Shown: one piece after another, positions 7,953 through 15,932 of the stretch
Numbering within the stretch: position 1 is the stretch's first letter
Layout of the letters: each line of letters opens with the position of its first letter
From: Roseomonas sp.
GTDB taxonomy: Bacteria > Pseudomonadota > Alphaproteobacteria > Acetobacterales > Acetobacteraceae
NCBI GenBank assembly: GCA_020249435.1
Contig: JADCFQ010000017.1
Span: forward strand, 40,764 to 104,763
DNA length: 64,000 nucleotides
Reading direction: 5' to 3'
Notes under the pieces: model-generated
Database searches by the model: none
Seen by the model: the letters and a program-made list of their open reading frames with translations, nothing else
Told to the model about the DNA's origin: nothing
Program-made: the position numbers and the translations under genes

Positions 7953-10487
7953 TCACTGGTTCCTGAGCCTTTGGCGGCGGGCGCGGGGCACGAATCTCTC
8001 GGCGGCTTTCTGCCCGATGAGGATTTCTTCGATGCGGGCCACTTCCATTGATGACGCGGCGGGTGATTTTTCCTGCTGCAGCCAAGTTTCCATCCTGGTA
8101 CGGAATTCGTCCTGAAGCTCCTCATAGACTATGGATGAGCCAAAAAGCTTGCCGGTGTCTTCCAATATGCGCGCGGTACGCGCCATGCTTTCGATCTGGC
8201 CGATACCTTCCAAATCATCAACTGCCAATTCGAGCAAGGCCTGAATCACGTGCACGGATACAACTTCGCGGTAGGTGTTGCGGCAGAATTGATCCAGGTT
8301 GCGCCGATGGGCGACAAGCTCCTTGGCGTCAGTTTTTGCCGCAATGCGCGGCAATTTCTCAAGTGCAAGGATGACGATACCGATCTCTCTGGCAAGGCGC
8401 GCGCCAGCCGCAAGATCCTCTTCCAGCAAGATGCGCAGGGTGGCGCCAACCCATTTGTTCAGAATATCCTCAACGATCGGTATTGTTGGGGCCGGCAGAT
8501 CCTGCAGCAGGGGAACTAAGACCGAAGGCCGCGCGGCGCGTTGCAGAAGCCCATTCATGGCGGCGGCAAATACGGTCTTGTTCTCATTGGCAGGACCGAT
8601 CAAGGCAGCGCGAAGGCCTTCCGGCGTGCATTCCCCGGCAACCTGCTGCATGCCATCCCATAGTGGCCCAGCATGGCGCCATAGGGCGCCGGCAAGACTG
8701 GTGATTGCGTCAAATTCCGGCCGCCCAAGTTCAATCCGCGACCAGGAGGCATCATGCACTAATTGCGGCACCGCCAAACCTGCAGCTTGCCATAATGGAC
8801 GAGCGACACGGTCTATAAGCTTATCGTCTTCAAGGGTGGCGCCGCGGAGCTGTAGCGTTGCTGCTTCGATCTGCGGCCCGAGCCTAGCCGTAACGGCCCC
8901 CAGCAGCGGGGCAAGCGCAGAACGGGGTATTCGCCCTTCAGTGCGCCGCCATTGCAACGGGTCTATCAGGGCACCCTCAAGCGGGATGAATAGTAGACGC
9001 ATGAGGCTTGCCGGACGAGGCGGGCGCAGGCGCTTCAGGCGCGGCAAGGAAGGTCCAAGAAGCCTTTCATGAATTTCGGCATTGCCGATCCTATCCACCA
9101 ATGCGACGATCTTGCTAAGCACCCGCTCCGAAGCTGTTTCGATAGCGAATCCCAGTGACATTGTTTCGTTTATTTTGCCGGCTTCTCCGGTAGTCTGCTT
9201 TGCGTCGTCTTTGCCGCCATTGGGCGACTGGTCTTTGGCTTGACTGATGTTAGGGGTAGTATTGTCACGTTTTCCCGTGACTGTCGCCCCATTCATGCGT
9301 GACATCGTGACTTTTTCGTGCAGCATGGCGGGTGATGAAACACGGTTTTCAAAAGCGATCGAAAGACCGATCAGGTTTTCGTTACGCGCCACCATTTCCA
9401 TCGTATTGCCGCTACGCCAATCTGATTTTTCGCGGACAACCTGCGTGATGCGCCGTGGCGTATCTCGCCAATCGGCTTTTTCGCCAAGCCAGATTTTACC
9501 TTCGCGCGGCAGTATCGGCGCGATCGTGGCCATTTCCCATATGGCCGCTTGGCGCTGATTGGGGCCCGCCGCCTGCCAAAGCGCCATGGGTGTTTTCCAG
9601 CCATCCAATACCCAATCAGGCCCACGTGCGCTTTCGAGAATGCTATCCCTTTCGGTACGCCATCTCGGTATGCGGTTCCCCAGATCGGCGATTAGGGCAT
9701 CCGTACTCGCCAAGGCCAAGTTGCCGCATTCCAAGGTCTGACGCGCCGTTGCCACCACGAACTTGGCAGCCATGATATGCGCGCCTTCCTGCTGTTCACC
9801 ATCTATCCAATCGGTAATCTCATCTGTTGTTCTTTTGAGTTCTGACATCATTCGCCGCAGCCGTCCCTCTTCGCCCTTCATTTTGGGGCGGGCGCCGCTC
9901 AAAGCCACGGCGAGTGCTTCAAGATCAGCCGCGAACTCCGCCAATCCAACTTTCGCGACCGTAGCGGCACGCGCCGTGGCGCGTTTGGCGCGTTTCATGA
10001 AAGCTGAGCCGTCTTCTGTAGCGGGGCGGCTTGAGGATTCGTCTGTTGTCTCAGTGGCGGCGATCAGGCTTTCAAGCAGCATGCCCCGGACCATCCGCTG
10101 ACTTGCCTGTTCCCTGCGCAGGGCATCCTTCGCCGCCAATGCAGCTTGCCGCCCCGCAAGCCCCAAGGTTGCCAATCTTTGAGCCTCATGCCTGATGCCG
10201 ATGGGCGAGATATCGCTGCTTGTGGCAAGGCTTTCCCACAAATGTCGATCGAAAAGTGTTGGCGAACAGATGTCCACCATCGCCGACCACGGCAAAATCA
10301 GCGCGCCTCTGCCCCCGGAAGGATTGGCAACCACCATTTCAAAGCCGCGTCCGGATGCGGCGACACGGATACGCGCATTGAGCAAAAGAGGCGTCGTGAA
10401 AGGGACGGTTGCGCCCCTATCACGAAAACTCGTTGGCTCAAAGGCATCTGATCGGAACCGGTCAAGTTCGGCGAGGGAATTGGACAT
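7953..10487 (-). CDS. Large hypothetical protein, first member of tandem paralog array
   Basis: 844 aa, the promoter-proximal member. Positions in this copy: FRDRGATVPFTTPLLLNARI 21-40; NPSGGRGALILPW 55-67; DWVLDGWKTPMALW 291-304; DWRSG then ARNENLIG 356-374; low-complexity polar linker about 383-440; LPRLKRLRPPRP 481-492 then MRLLFIPLEGA 496-506; IPRSALAPL 520-528; AGALWRHAGPLW 599-610; IESMARTARILEDTGKLFG 765-783; VARIEEILIGQ 816-826. No transmembrane segment or known catalytic signature is seen. The conserved aromatic/arginine blocks point to a folded, mainly helical scaffold, possibly a subunit type that assembles with its paralogs. This is inference only. Start ATG at 10487, preceded directly by AGGG. 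Confidence 0.88.
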   Translation of the reverse strand: MSNSLAELDRFRSDAFEPTSFRDRGATVPFTTPLLLNARIRVAASGRGFEMVVANPSGGRGALILPWSAMVDICSPTLFDRHLWESLATSSDISPIGIRHEAQRLATLGLAGRQAALAAKDALRREQASQRMVRGMLLESLIAATETTDESSSRPATEDGSAFMKRAKRATARAATVAKVGLAEFAADLEALAVALSGARPKMKGEEGRLRRMMSELKRTTDEITDWIDGEQQEGAHIMAAKFVVATARQTLECGNLALASTDALIADLGNRIPRWRTERDSILESARGPDWVLDGWKTPMALWQAAGPNQRQAAIWEMATIAPILPREGKIWLGEKADWRDTPRRITQVVREKSDWRSGNTMEMVARNENLIGLSIAFENRVSSPAMLHEKVTMSRMNGATVTGKRDNTTPNISQAKDQSPNGGKDDAKQTTGEAGKINETMSLGFAIETASERVLSKIVALVDRIGNAEIHERLLGPSLPRLKRLRPPRPASLMRLLFIPLEGALIDPLQWRRTEGRIPRSALAPLLGAVTARLGPQIEAATLQLRGATLEDDKLIDRVARPLWQAAGLAVPQLVHDASWSRIELGRPEFDAITSLAGALWRHAGPLWDGMQQVAGECTPEGLRAALIGPANENKTVFAAAMNGLLQRAARPSVLVPLLQDLPAPTIPIVEDILNKWVGATLRILLEEDLAAGARLAREIGIVILALEKLPRIAAKTDAKELVAHRRNLDQFCRNTYREVVSVHVIQALLELAVDDLEGIGQIESMARTARILEDTGKLFGSSIVYEELQDEFRTRMETWLQQEKSPAASSMEVARIEEILIGQKAAERFVPRARRQRLRNQ

Positions 10488-10545
10488 CCCTAAAATTTAC
10501 CAGAAGGATAGAGACTTTGGAAAGATTTAGAGGTGCCGTGCCGAA

Positions 10546-10574
10546 AAATAAACGCTCTTGCTAGCGATTTTCAA
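10546..10574 (-). promoter_or_regulatory. Possible promoter of the paralog array
   Basis: On the minus strand TTGAAA (10574-10569), a 17-base spacer and TTATTT (10551-10546) precede the first paralog by about 60 bp, within an AT-rich gap (10488-10648). The -10 match is weak. Confidence 0.3.
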
Positions 10575-10648
10575 TGCACAGGGGAATTTTTTGGGCTCTT
10601 TTCAACTGATGGGCGTTTTGCTCAGGCTATAAAACTGCCGCCGCGTCC

Positions 10649-11587
10649 TTAGGCTACGCGGTGCAAAAGCGCCTCTCCGCCGGCGAGTCGCCGGCAATTC
10701 TCGCCAGCAAGGCTGAAGGACCGGGCGAAGGTCCCGGTGGAAAGCCAGGCGACATGCGGCGCCAGCACCACATTGGGCAGGGACAGCAGCGGGTCGCCAG
10801 GGTCCACAGGCTCGGCCGCAAAGACATCCAGCCCGGCGGCGGCCAAATGGCCGGATTGCAGCGCCGCCACCAGGGCCGGCTGATCCACGAGGCCGCCGCG
10901 GGCGGAATTCACCAGCACGGCACCCGGCTTCATCCGGGCAAGTGCTGCCTTATTGAGCAAGCCGCGCGTTTCTGGCGTTTCCGGGATATGGAGTGAGACG
11001 ACATCAGCCTCTGCCAATAGCGCCTCCAAGGGCCGAAATTCACCCACCGCCTCGGGCTTCGGGGTGCGGGCGGTATACAAAACCTCGCACCCCATGGCGT
11101 GCAGAACAGGGGCCAGCAGCTTCGGCACCGCGCCATAGCCAACCAGGCCCACTTTCCGCCCCCCCAATTCAAACAGCCCATCCTGCAGGGCAGGGGGCTG
11201 GGACCAGCCGCGCCCGGCGCGGGTCTCGGCATCGAAATAGGCGATGCGGCGGAGTGCCCCCAGCATCAGCAATAGGGTCATTTCCGCGACGGCCCGGCTA
11301 TTGGTGCCGGGCAGGTTGCACACTGCAATGCCCCGTGCGCGGGCGGCTTCCAGGTCAATCGTGTTCACGCCCACACCGATTTTCTGGATCAGGCGGAGCT
11401 TGGGTGCGGCGGCGATATCAGCCGCGGTGATGGGGCGGAGCACATGCCAGATCACCTCCGTCTCCGGCAGCAGGCGCGCGAAAAGCGCCGCATCGGCTTC
11501 CGGGCAGATGGTCAGGTCAAGGCCGGGAAGGGAGGCCAATCGCGCTGCCAGCCCCGGCCCGGCGTCATAATGCAGGAGCACTTTCAT
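10649..11587 (-). CDS. D-2-hydroxyacid dehydrogenase
   Basis: 312 aa. It reduces a 2-oxoacid or oxidises a D-2-hydroxyacid with NAD(P), in the cytoplasm. The nucleotide-binding loop is a variant, VGLVGYGAVP (residues 146-155), where GxGxxG is usual; the catalytic trio is visible as Arg230 (NSARGGLVD), Glu259 (FAAEP) and His278 (LAPHVAW). The open frame extends 28 codons further, but the ATG at 11587 makes a 4-base ATGA overlap with the enolase-like gene upstream, matching the style of the operon. Last gene of TctC-kinase-enolase-dehydrogenase. It resembles phosphoglycerate dehydrogenase-like enzymes, but the context argues against serine synthesis and for a dedicated catabolic or salvage step. 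Confidence 0.9.
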   Translation of the reverse strand: MKVLLHYDAGPGLAARLASLPGLDLTICPEADAALFARLLPETEVIWHVLRPITAADIAAAPKLRLIQKIGVGVNTIDLEAARARGIAVCNLPGTNSRAVAEMTLLLMLGALRRIAYFDAETRAGRGWSQPPALQDGLFELGGRKVGLVGYGAVPKLLAPVLHAMGCEVLYTARTPKPEAVGEFRPLEALLAEADVVSLHIPETPETRGLLNKAALARMKPGAVLVNSARGGLVDQPALVAALQSGHLAAAGLDVFAAEPVDPGDPLLSLPNVVLAPHVAWLSTGTFARSFSLAGENCRRLAGGEALLHRVA

Positions 11588-12873
11588 GGCCCGGACCGCC
11601 CAAGATAGGCGCCGCCCGCAAAGCGTGCCCTCGCGCCAAGGCTTTCTTCCACGCGCAAGGCTTCGTTCCATTTCGCCATGCGTTCAGACCGCGCGAAGGA
11701 GCCGACCTTCAATTGGCCGACACCCCAACCCATCGCCAGGTGGACAATGGTGACATCCTCGGTCTCGCCCGACCGGGCGCTGACAATGCCGGCGAAGCCC
11801 ACGTCACGCGCGGCATCCCAGGCAGCTTTCGTTTCGGTCAGCGTGCCGCGTTGGTTCGGTTTGATCAGCACGGTATTGGCGGCACCCATGGCGGCAGCCC
11901 GGCGCACGCGCGCGGCATCCGTCACCAGGAAATCATCGCCCACCACCTGAATGCGCCCGCCCACTTCACGGGTGAAGGCGGCAAAGCCCGCCGCATCATC
12001 CTCGGCCAGAGGGTCTTCGATGGACGCAATGGGATAGGCCGCAATCCAGCCAAGCAGCATGCGGATCATCTCATCAGTGCCGAGTTCGCGGCCTTCAAGG
12101 CCAAGCTTGTAGCGCCCGCCCTTGCCGAAATCCGTCGCGGCAATATCAAGCGCAATCGCCACTTGGCTACCCGGCGTGAATCCTGCTTTTTCGATGGCGG
12201 CAACAAGGGTTTCCAAAGCCTGTTCATTGGCGGTGAAAGCCGGCCACCAGCCACCTTCATCGGCGACCCCTTGCAATAGGCCGCGCTGCTTCATGATGGC
12301 GCCGGCGGCGCGATAGACCTCAGCGGTCCAATCCAAAGCCTCGGCAAAGCTGGTCGCGGCCGGGCACATCACCAGAAAATCCTGGATATCCACGCGCCGC
12401 CCGGCATGGGCGCCGCCACCCAGAATCTGGATTTGCGGCAGCGGCAAAACATCCGGCGCATCACCGCCCAGATAGCGCCATAATGGCACAGCTTCCGCCG
12501 CGGCGGCCGCATGGGCGGCAGCCATGGAAACGGCGAGTGTTGCATTGGCGCCGAGGCGCGTTTTTTGCGGCGTGCCATCGCGCGCGATCAGCCGCGCATC
12601 CAACCTGGCTTGCGCGCGCGCATCCATGCCAAGCAGGGCAGGGGCCAATTCGCGGTTCACGGCATCCACCGCGCTTGTCACATCATACCCGCCAAAGGCG
12701 CTGCCGCCATCGCGCTTGTCCAAAGCCTCACCACTGCCGGTGCTCGCACCGGCGGGGGCAATGGCGCGGCCTGTAGCACCGCCGGCGAGCGTGATTTCCG
12801 CCTCCACGGTAGGCCGGCCTCGGCTATCCCAGACGCGGCGGCCACGAATGGCGGTGATGATGGTGCTGTTCAT
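11584..12873 (-). CDS. Enolase-family protein with altered active site
   Basis: 429 aa, full enolase length. Retained: loop GASTGSGEA (43-50), His156 (GGGAHAG), Glu206 (VADEGGW), Mg ligands Asp243, Glu286 (IEDP) and Asp313 (VGDD), the Lys338 base (LIKPNQRGTLTE), Lys389 (GQLKVGS). Changed: the position of yeast Glu168 is Asp165 (VDIQDF), and the conserved His of SHRSGETED (yeast His373) is Ala366 (VSARSGETED). The metal site and main base are thus intact while two substrate-side residues are not, so a related dehydration on a different phosphorylated acid is more likely than glycolytic 2-phosphoglycerate dehydration. It overlaps both neighbours by 4 bases, kinase upstream and dehydrogenase downstream. 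The true enolase is presumably elsewhere. Confidence 0.9.
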   Translation of the reverse strand: MNSTIITAIRGRRVWDSRGRPTVEAEITLAGGATGRAIAPAGASTGSGEALDKRDGGSAFGGYDVTSAVDAVNRELAPALLGMDARAQARLDARLIARDGTPQKTRLGANATLAVSMAAAHAAAAAEAVPLWRYLGGDAPDVLPLPQIQILGGGAHAGRRVDIQDFLVMCPAATSFAEALDWTAEVYRAAGAIMKQRGLLQGVADEGGWWPAFTANEQALETLVAAIEKAGFTPGSQVAIALDIAATDFGKGGRYKLGLEGRELGTDEMIRMLLGWIAAYPIASIEDPLAEDDAAGFAAFTREVGGRIQVVGDDFLVTDAARVRRAAAMGAANTVLIKPNQRGTLTETKAAWDAARDVGFAGIVSARSGETEDVTIVHLAMGWGVGQLKVGSFARSERMAKWNEALRVEESLGARARFAGGAYLGRSGP

Positions 12874-13880
12874 GCGCCGATTTCTTCCCCCCAGGCCGCG
12901 CGCACCGCCATCAGGCGATCCGTGGGCCTGGTCAACAAGGCGCGCGCCACACGGCGCACGCGGTTTTTGTCTGCCTCTGCGGTCAGGTATTCGACCGGGC
13001 TTTTACCGTCCACCCGCGCGAGGAAAAGCCCCGGCAGCAGCCGCGCCGCGCGCGCTTCCAGCGCATCCGTCGCTTCCCAGGTGATGCTCGCCAAATAGCG
13101 CGCCGCCAGCGCCTCAAAACAGGCCATGAAGCCGGCGGCAGCGCGTGGCGTCCAGAGGCATTTCAGCAATAGATGATTGAGGCAAAAGGCAAGATCGAAA
13201 GCGGGGTCACCCCACCAGGCACATTCCGCATCCAGAAATACCGGGCCTGATGGCCCGCACAGGATATTCTTTGGGCTGACATCACCATGAACCAAACTGC
13301 GTTTGCTGCGCGCGGTCACCGCCGCGATATCTTCCAGCACCACCGCCAAATCCGGATGCGCGCGCGCGGTTGCCAGCAAATAGGGTTCCAGCCGGATGGC
13401 GTGGAAAATCTCATCGGTGGGGAAGGCTGCGGCCAATTCAGGCTGCGCCGCAGCATGCGCATGGATGGCGGCGATGCGCCGCCCGACCTCAGCCGCGAAG
13501 GCCACATCCGCAAGGCCATCACGCAGCCGCGTCTTCCAGACCGGATGATCCGCGGGCGAGAGAAATTCCATGGCCAGCGCGCCCGTCGCCTCATCCTGGC
13601 CGAGCAGTTTTGGCGCGGCACCTGGCAATGCGCGATCTGCCTCCTTCAGCCAGCGCGCTTCATAGATATTGCGCACCACCGGCGCGCGCCAATCGGCGGC
13701 AACTTTCAGCTTGGGCAAAGCGCGCTTGACGCAAATCTCCTGACCATCGGGCAGCGTCAGGTGCCAGATATCGGATGAAACGCCACCCGCCAGCGCATCC
13801 CCCTGCATGGCCGCGCCGGGGGCGAGAAGCCCCATGGCGACAAGCCCAGTGGTGATGGCTTCGGGCAGGGGTTCCGGCAC
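12870..13880 (-). CDS. APH-fold small-molecule kinase (aminoglycoside phosphotransferase family)
   Basis: 336 aa. The kinase catalytic loop reads LVHGDVSPKNIL (HxDxxxxN), followed by FLDAECAWWGDPAFDLAF, which holds the metal-binding acidic residue; the N-lobe has GGVSSDIWHL and the ATP lysine in EICVKRAL. The family phosphorylates hydroxyl groups of small substrates (choline, methylthioribose, homoserine, antibiotics). Placed between a periplasmic acid receptor gene (4-bp gap upstream) and an enolase paralog (4-bp overlap), its likely job is to phosphorylate the imported acid so that the enolase-like protein can act. An antibiotic-resistance role is less likely given the operon. Substrate unknown. 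Confidence 0.85.
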   Translation of the reverse strand: MPEPLPEAITTGLVAMGLLAPGAAMQGDALAGGVSSDIWHLTLPDGQEICVKRALPKLKVAADWRAPVVRNIYEARWLKEADRALPGAAPKLLGQDEATGALAMEFLSPADHPVWKTRLRDGLADVAFAAEVGRRIAAIHAHAAAQPELAAAFPTDEIFHAIRLEPYLLATARAHPDLAVVLEDIAAVTARSKRSLVHGDVSPKNILCGPSGPVFLDAECAWWGDPAFDLAFCLNHLLLKCLWTPRAAAGFMACFEALAARYLASITWEATDALEARAARLLPGLFLARVDGKSPVEYLTAEADKNRVRRVARALLTRPTDRLMAVRAAWGEEIGA

Positions 13881-13884
13881 GTGA

Positions 13885-14826
13885 TCAGCGCTTCAACAGC
13901 GCTTCCCAGCGCGTCACCTCGGCGGCCATATAGGCTTCGCTTTCGGCGACATTCAGGCTGAGGATGCGGTCAGCGCCAAGATCACCCAAGCGCTTGCGCA
14001 GCGCTTCCTGCCCAAGCGCGCGATTGATGGCGGCATTCAGCACGTCACGCCGGTCGCGCGGTGTTGCGCTTGGGACAAAAACCGCTTGCCAGACACTCAT
14101 TTCTGCATCCACGCCGCCTTCGCGCCAGGTCGGCACATCAGGATTGGCGGCATTGCGATGCGTTGTGGTCACCGCAAAGGCGCGGGCCTGGTTGCCGCGT
14201 GCGGTCTGAAAGCCAGTCAGCCCCGCATCGAACATCATGGCGATGCGCCCGGCAGCCAGGTCAAGCGTTGCCGGCGCGCCGCCGCGATAGGGCACTTCAT
14301 TCAACTGCACGCCCGTTGCCTTCAGATAAAGCAGCGCCGCCATTTGCAGAATGCCGCCACCGCCAGAGCTGCCATAATCCAATTGGCCCGGCCTTGCCTG
14401 CGCGAGTGCGGTGAATTCGCGCAAATTATTGGCCGGCACATTATTCGCGACCAACATCACAATTGGTGACTCCGCCACCACCGCCATCGCCTGCAAGCTG
14501 GTGATGGGATCAATCGGCGGATTGGGGACCAGCACCCGCAAGGCCGCATGGCCAGTATTGTTGAACAACACCGTATGGCCATCAGCCGGCGCGCGGGCCA
14601 CCACCTCGGCCCCCACCATGCCGCCAGCGCCGCCGCGATTTTCGATAATCAGCGGCTGAGGCAGGATCGGCGCCATGGCTTCCGCCAGCACGCGGGCGAC
14701 CACATCGGTCGCTCCCCCCGCCGCATAAGGCACGATCACGCGAATGGGCCTTTCGGGAGAGGCATAGGCCGACACCCAGGGCGCCAGGACCAGTACGGCA
14801 CAGCAGAGCATCCGGCGCAGCAGCAT
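13885..14826 (-). CDS. TctC/Bug-family periplasmic solute-binding protein
   Basis: 313 aa. Tripartite tricarboxylate receptor: signal peptide (about 1-26, basic MLLRR then hydrophobic, ending AYAS), then RPIRVIVPYAAGGATDVVAR, IENRGGAGGMVGAEVVA, VPYRGGAPATLDLAAGRI. The family binds carboxylates or related small acids in the periplasm. The frame is open far upstream, but ATG 14826 carries a GGGGGAG ribosome site and begins the signal peptide. No tctA/tctB membrane genes adjoin. It is the first gene of the operon with kinase, enolase-like and dehydrogenase genes, so its ligand is probably the substrate of that pathway. Confidence 0.92.
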   Translation of the reverse strand: MLLRRMLCCAVLVLAPWVSAYASPERPIRVIVPYAAGGATDVVARVLAEAMAPILPQPLIIENRGGAGGMVGAEVVARAPADGHTVLFNNTGHAALRVLVPNPPIDPITSLQAMAVVAESPIVMLVANNVPANNLREFTALAQARPGQLDYGSSGGGGILQMAALLYLKATGVQLNEVPYRGGAPATLDLAAGRIAMMFDAGLTGFQTARGNQARAFAVTTTHRNAANPDVPTWREGGVDAEMSVWQAVFVPSATPRDRRDVLNAAINRALGQEALRKRLGDLGADRILSLNVAESEAYMAAEVTRWEALLKR

Positions 14827-14949
14827 ATCTCCCCCCTTTTCCCAATAAGATGTCTTATCTTGCCCGGCCTTGGCGCCGCTGCCAAACCCTGTAACCTGAC
14901 CCGGAACAAAGCCTATGATATACAGGCTGACGCATTGACCCGAGAGAAC

Positions 14950-15918
14950 ATGGCCGACGAAGACTGGGACATTCCTGAGCATTTGCAGCCTGACCCAACG
15001 GAGCATGGCTTCGATCTGGATCAGGCCTATCGCGCCGTGGTCAGCTTGCGGAGCCAGGTGCCGCCGGATGCCTTTACCGCGCGGGTACTCGGCACCGAAC
15101 GCGAAGGCAGCGGCGTGCTGATTGGCGATGGGCTGGTGCTGACGGTTGGCTATTTGGTGAGCGAGGCCGAGAGCATTTGGATCACCACCGCCGAAGGCCG
15201 CGCGGTGCCGGGCCATGCGCTGGCGGTGGATCAGGAAACCGGTTTTGCTTTGGTGCAGGCCCTGGGCAAGATCCCGATGAAACCCGCATCCCTTGGCGAT
15301 AGCGAAAACCTCAAAATCGGTGCGGCGACGGTGATGGCGGCGGCGGGCGGGCGCGCCCATGCGGTGGCCGGCAAGCTCGTCGCGCGCCAGCCCTTTGCCG
15401 GTTATTGGGAATATCTGATGGAGGATGCGCTGTTTGTCGCACCCGCCCATCCTTCCTGGGGTGGTGCGGGATTATTCGGTCCGGATGGCAAGCTGGTGGG
15501 CATCGGCTCCCTGATCTTGCAGCAAGGGGAAGAAGGCCGCCGGCTGGACCTGAATATGGTCATCCCCGTGCATCAATTGACGCCCGTTTTGGATGAGCTG
15601 ATGACCCAGGGTCGGCGATCTGGCCCGCCGCGCCCCTGGCTTGGCCTTTACGCCACCGAAGATGAGGATGGGCTTTCGGTTGCCTCACTGGCGCCCGGTG
15701 GCCCGGCCGAGGCAGCGGGGATGCGCAATGGCGACCGCATCCTGACGGTGGAGGGAGCCGAGGTCAGCGAATTGGCCGATTTCTGGCGCGCCATTTGGGC
15801 GATAGGCCCGGCGGGCAGCCATGTTCATCTGCAGGTGACGCGGGGCAAGGCGCGGCGGGATGTGACCATCACCTCAGCCGATCGGGTGCAATTCCTGAAG
15901 CGCCCGCGCCTACATTAA
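14950..15918 (+). CDS. Trypsin-like S1C-fold protein with PDZ domain, catalytically degenerate
   Basis: 322 aa with no signal peptide. The N-terminal two thirds follow the HtrA protease pattern (GSGVLIGDGLVLTVGYLV, ETGFALVQ, PSWGGAGLFGPDGKLVGIGS), and residues about 225-315 form a PDZ domain (PWLGLYATEDEDGLSV, GGPAEAAGMRNGDRILTVEG). In active enzymes the three sites read TNxHVV, TDLAL and GNSGGPL; here the His is replaced (TVGYLV), the Asp is Gly (TGFAL) and the Ser position is Trp (SWGG). All three catalytic residues appear to be lost, so a binding or scaffold role is likely. ATG at 14950 follows AGAGAAC; 14 bp separate it from the cupin gene. Confidence 0.82.
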   Translation: MADEDWDIPEHLQPDPTEHGFDLDQAYRAVVSLRSQVPPDAFTARVLGTEREGSGVLIGDGLVLTVGYLVSEAESIWITTAEGRAVPGHALAVDQETGFALVQALGKIPMKPASLGDSENLKIGAATVMAAAGGRAHAVAGKLVARQPFAGYWEYLMEDALFVAPAHPSWGGAGLFGPDGKLVGIGSLILQQGEEGRRLDLNMVIPVHQLTPVLDELMTQGRRSGPPRPWLGLYATEDEDGLSVASLAPGGPAEAAGMRNGDRILTVEGAEVSELADFWRAIWAIGPAGSHVHLQVTRGKARRDVTITSADRVQFLKRPRLH

Positions 15919-15932
15919 AAAAAGGGAAGCCC

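Noticed and set aside
10649..11671. Longer start of the D-2-hydroxyacid dehydrogenase at 11671
   Set aside because: The extra 28 residues are unconserved and overlap the enolase-like gene by 88 bases; ATG 11587 gives the ATGA overlap.
12870..13880. APH-family gene as an antibiotic-resistance determinant
   Set aside because: It is embedded by 4-base overlap in a metabolic operon, and the catalytic segment resembles metabolic kinases; no resistance-type context.
14548..14949. Upstream extension of the PDZ pseudoprotease frame
   Set aside because: It overlaps the TctC signal peptide region on the other strand and has no family similarity; ATG 14950 starts the conserved part.
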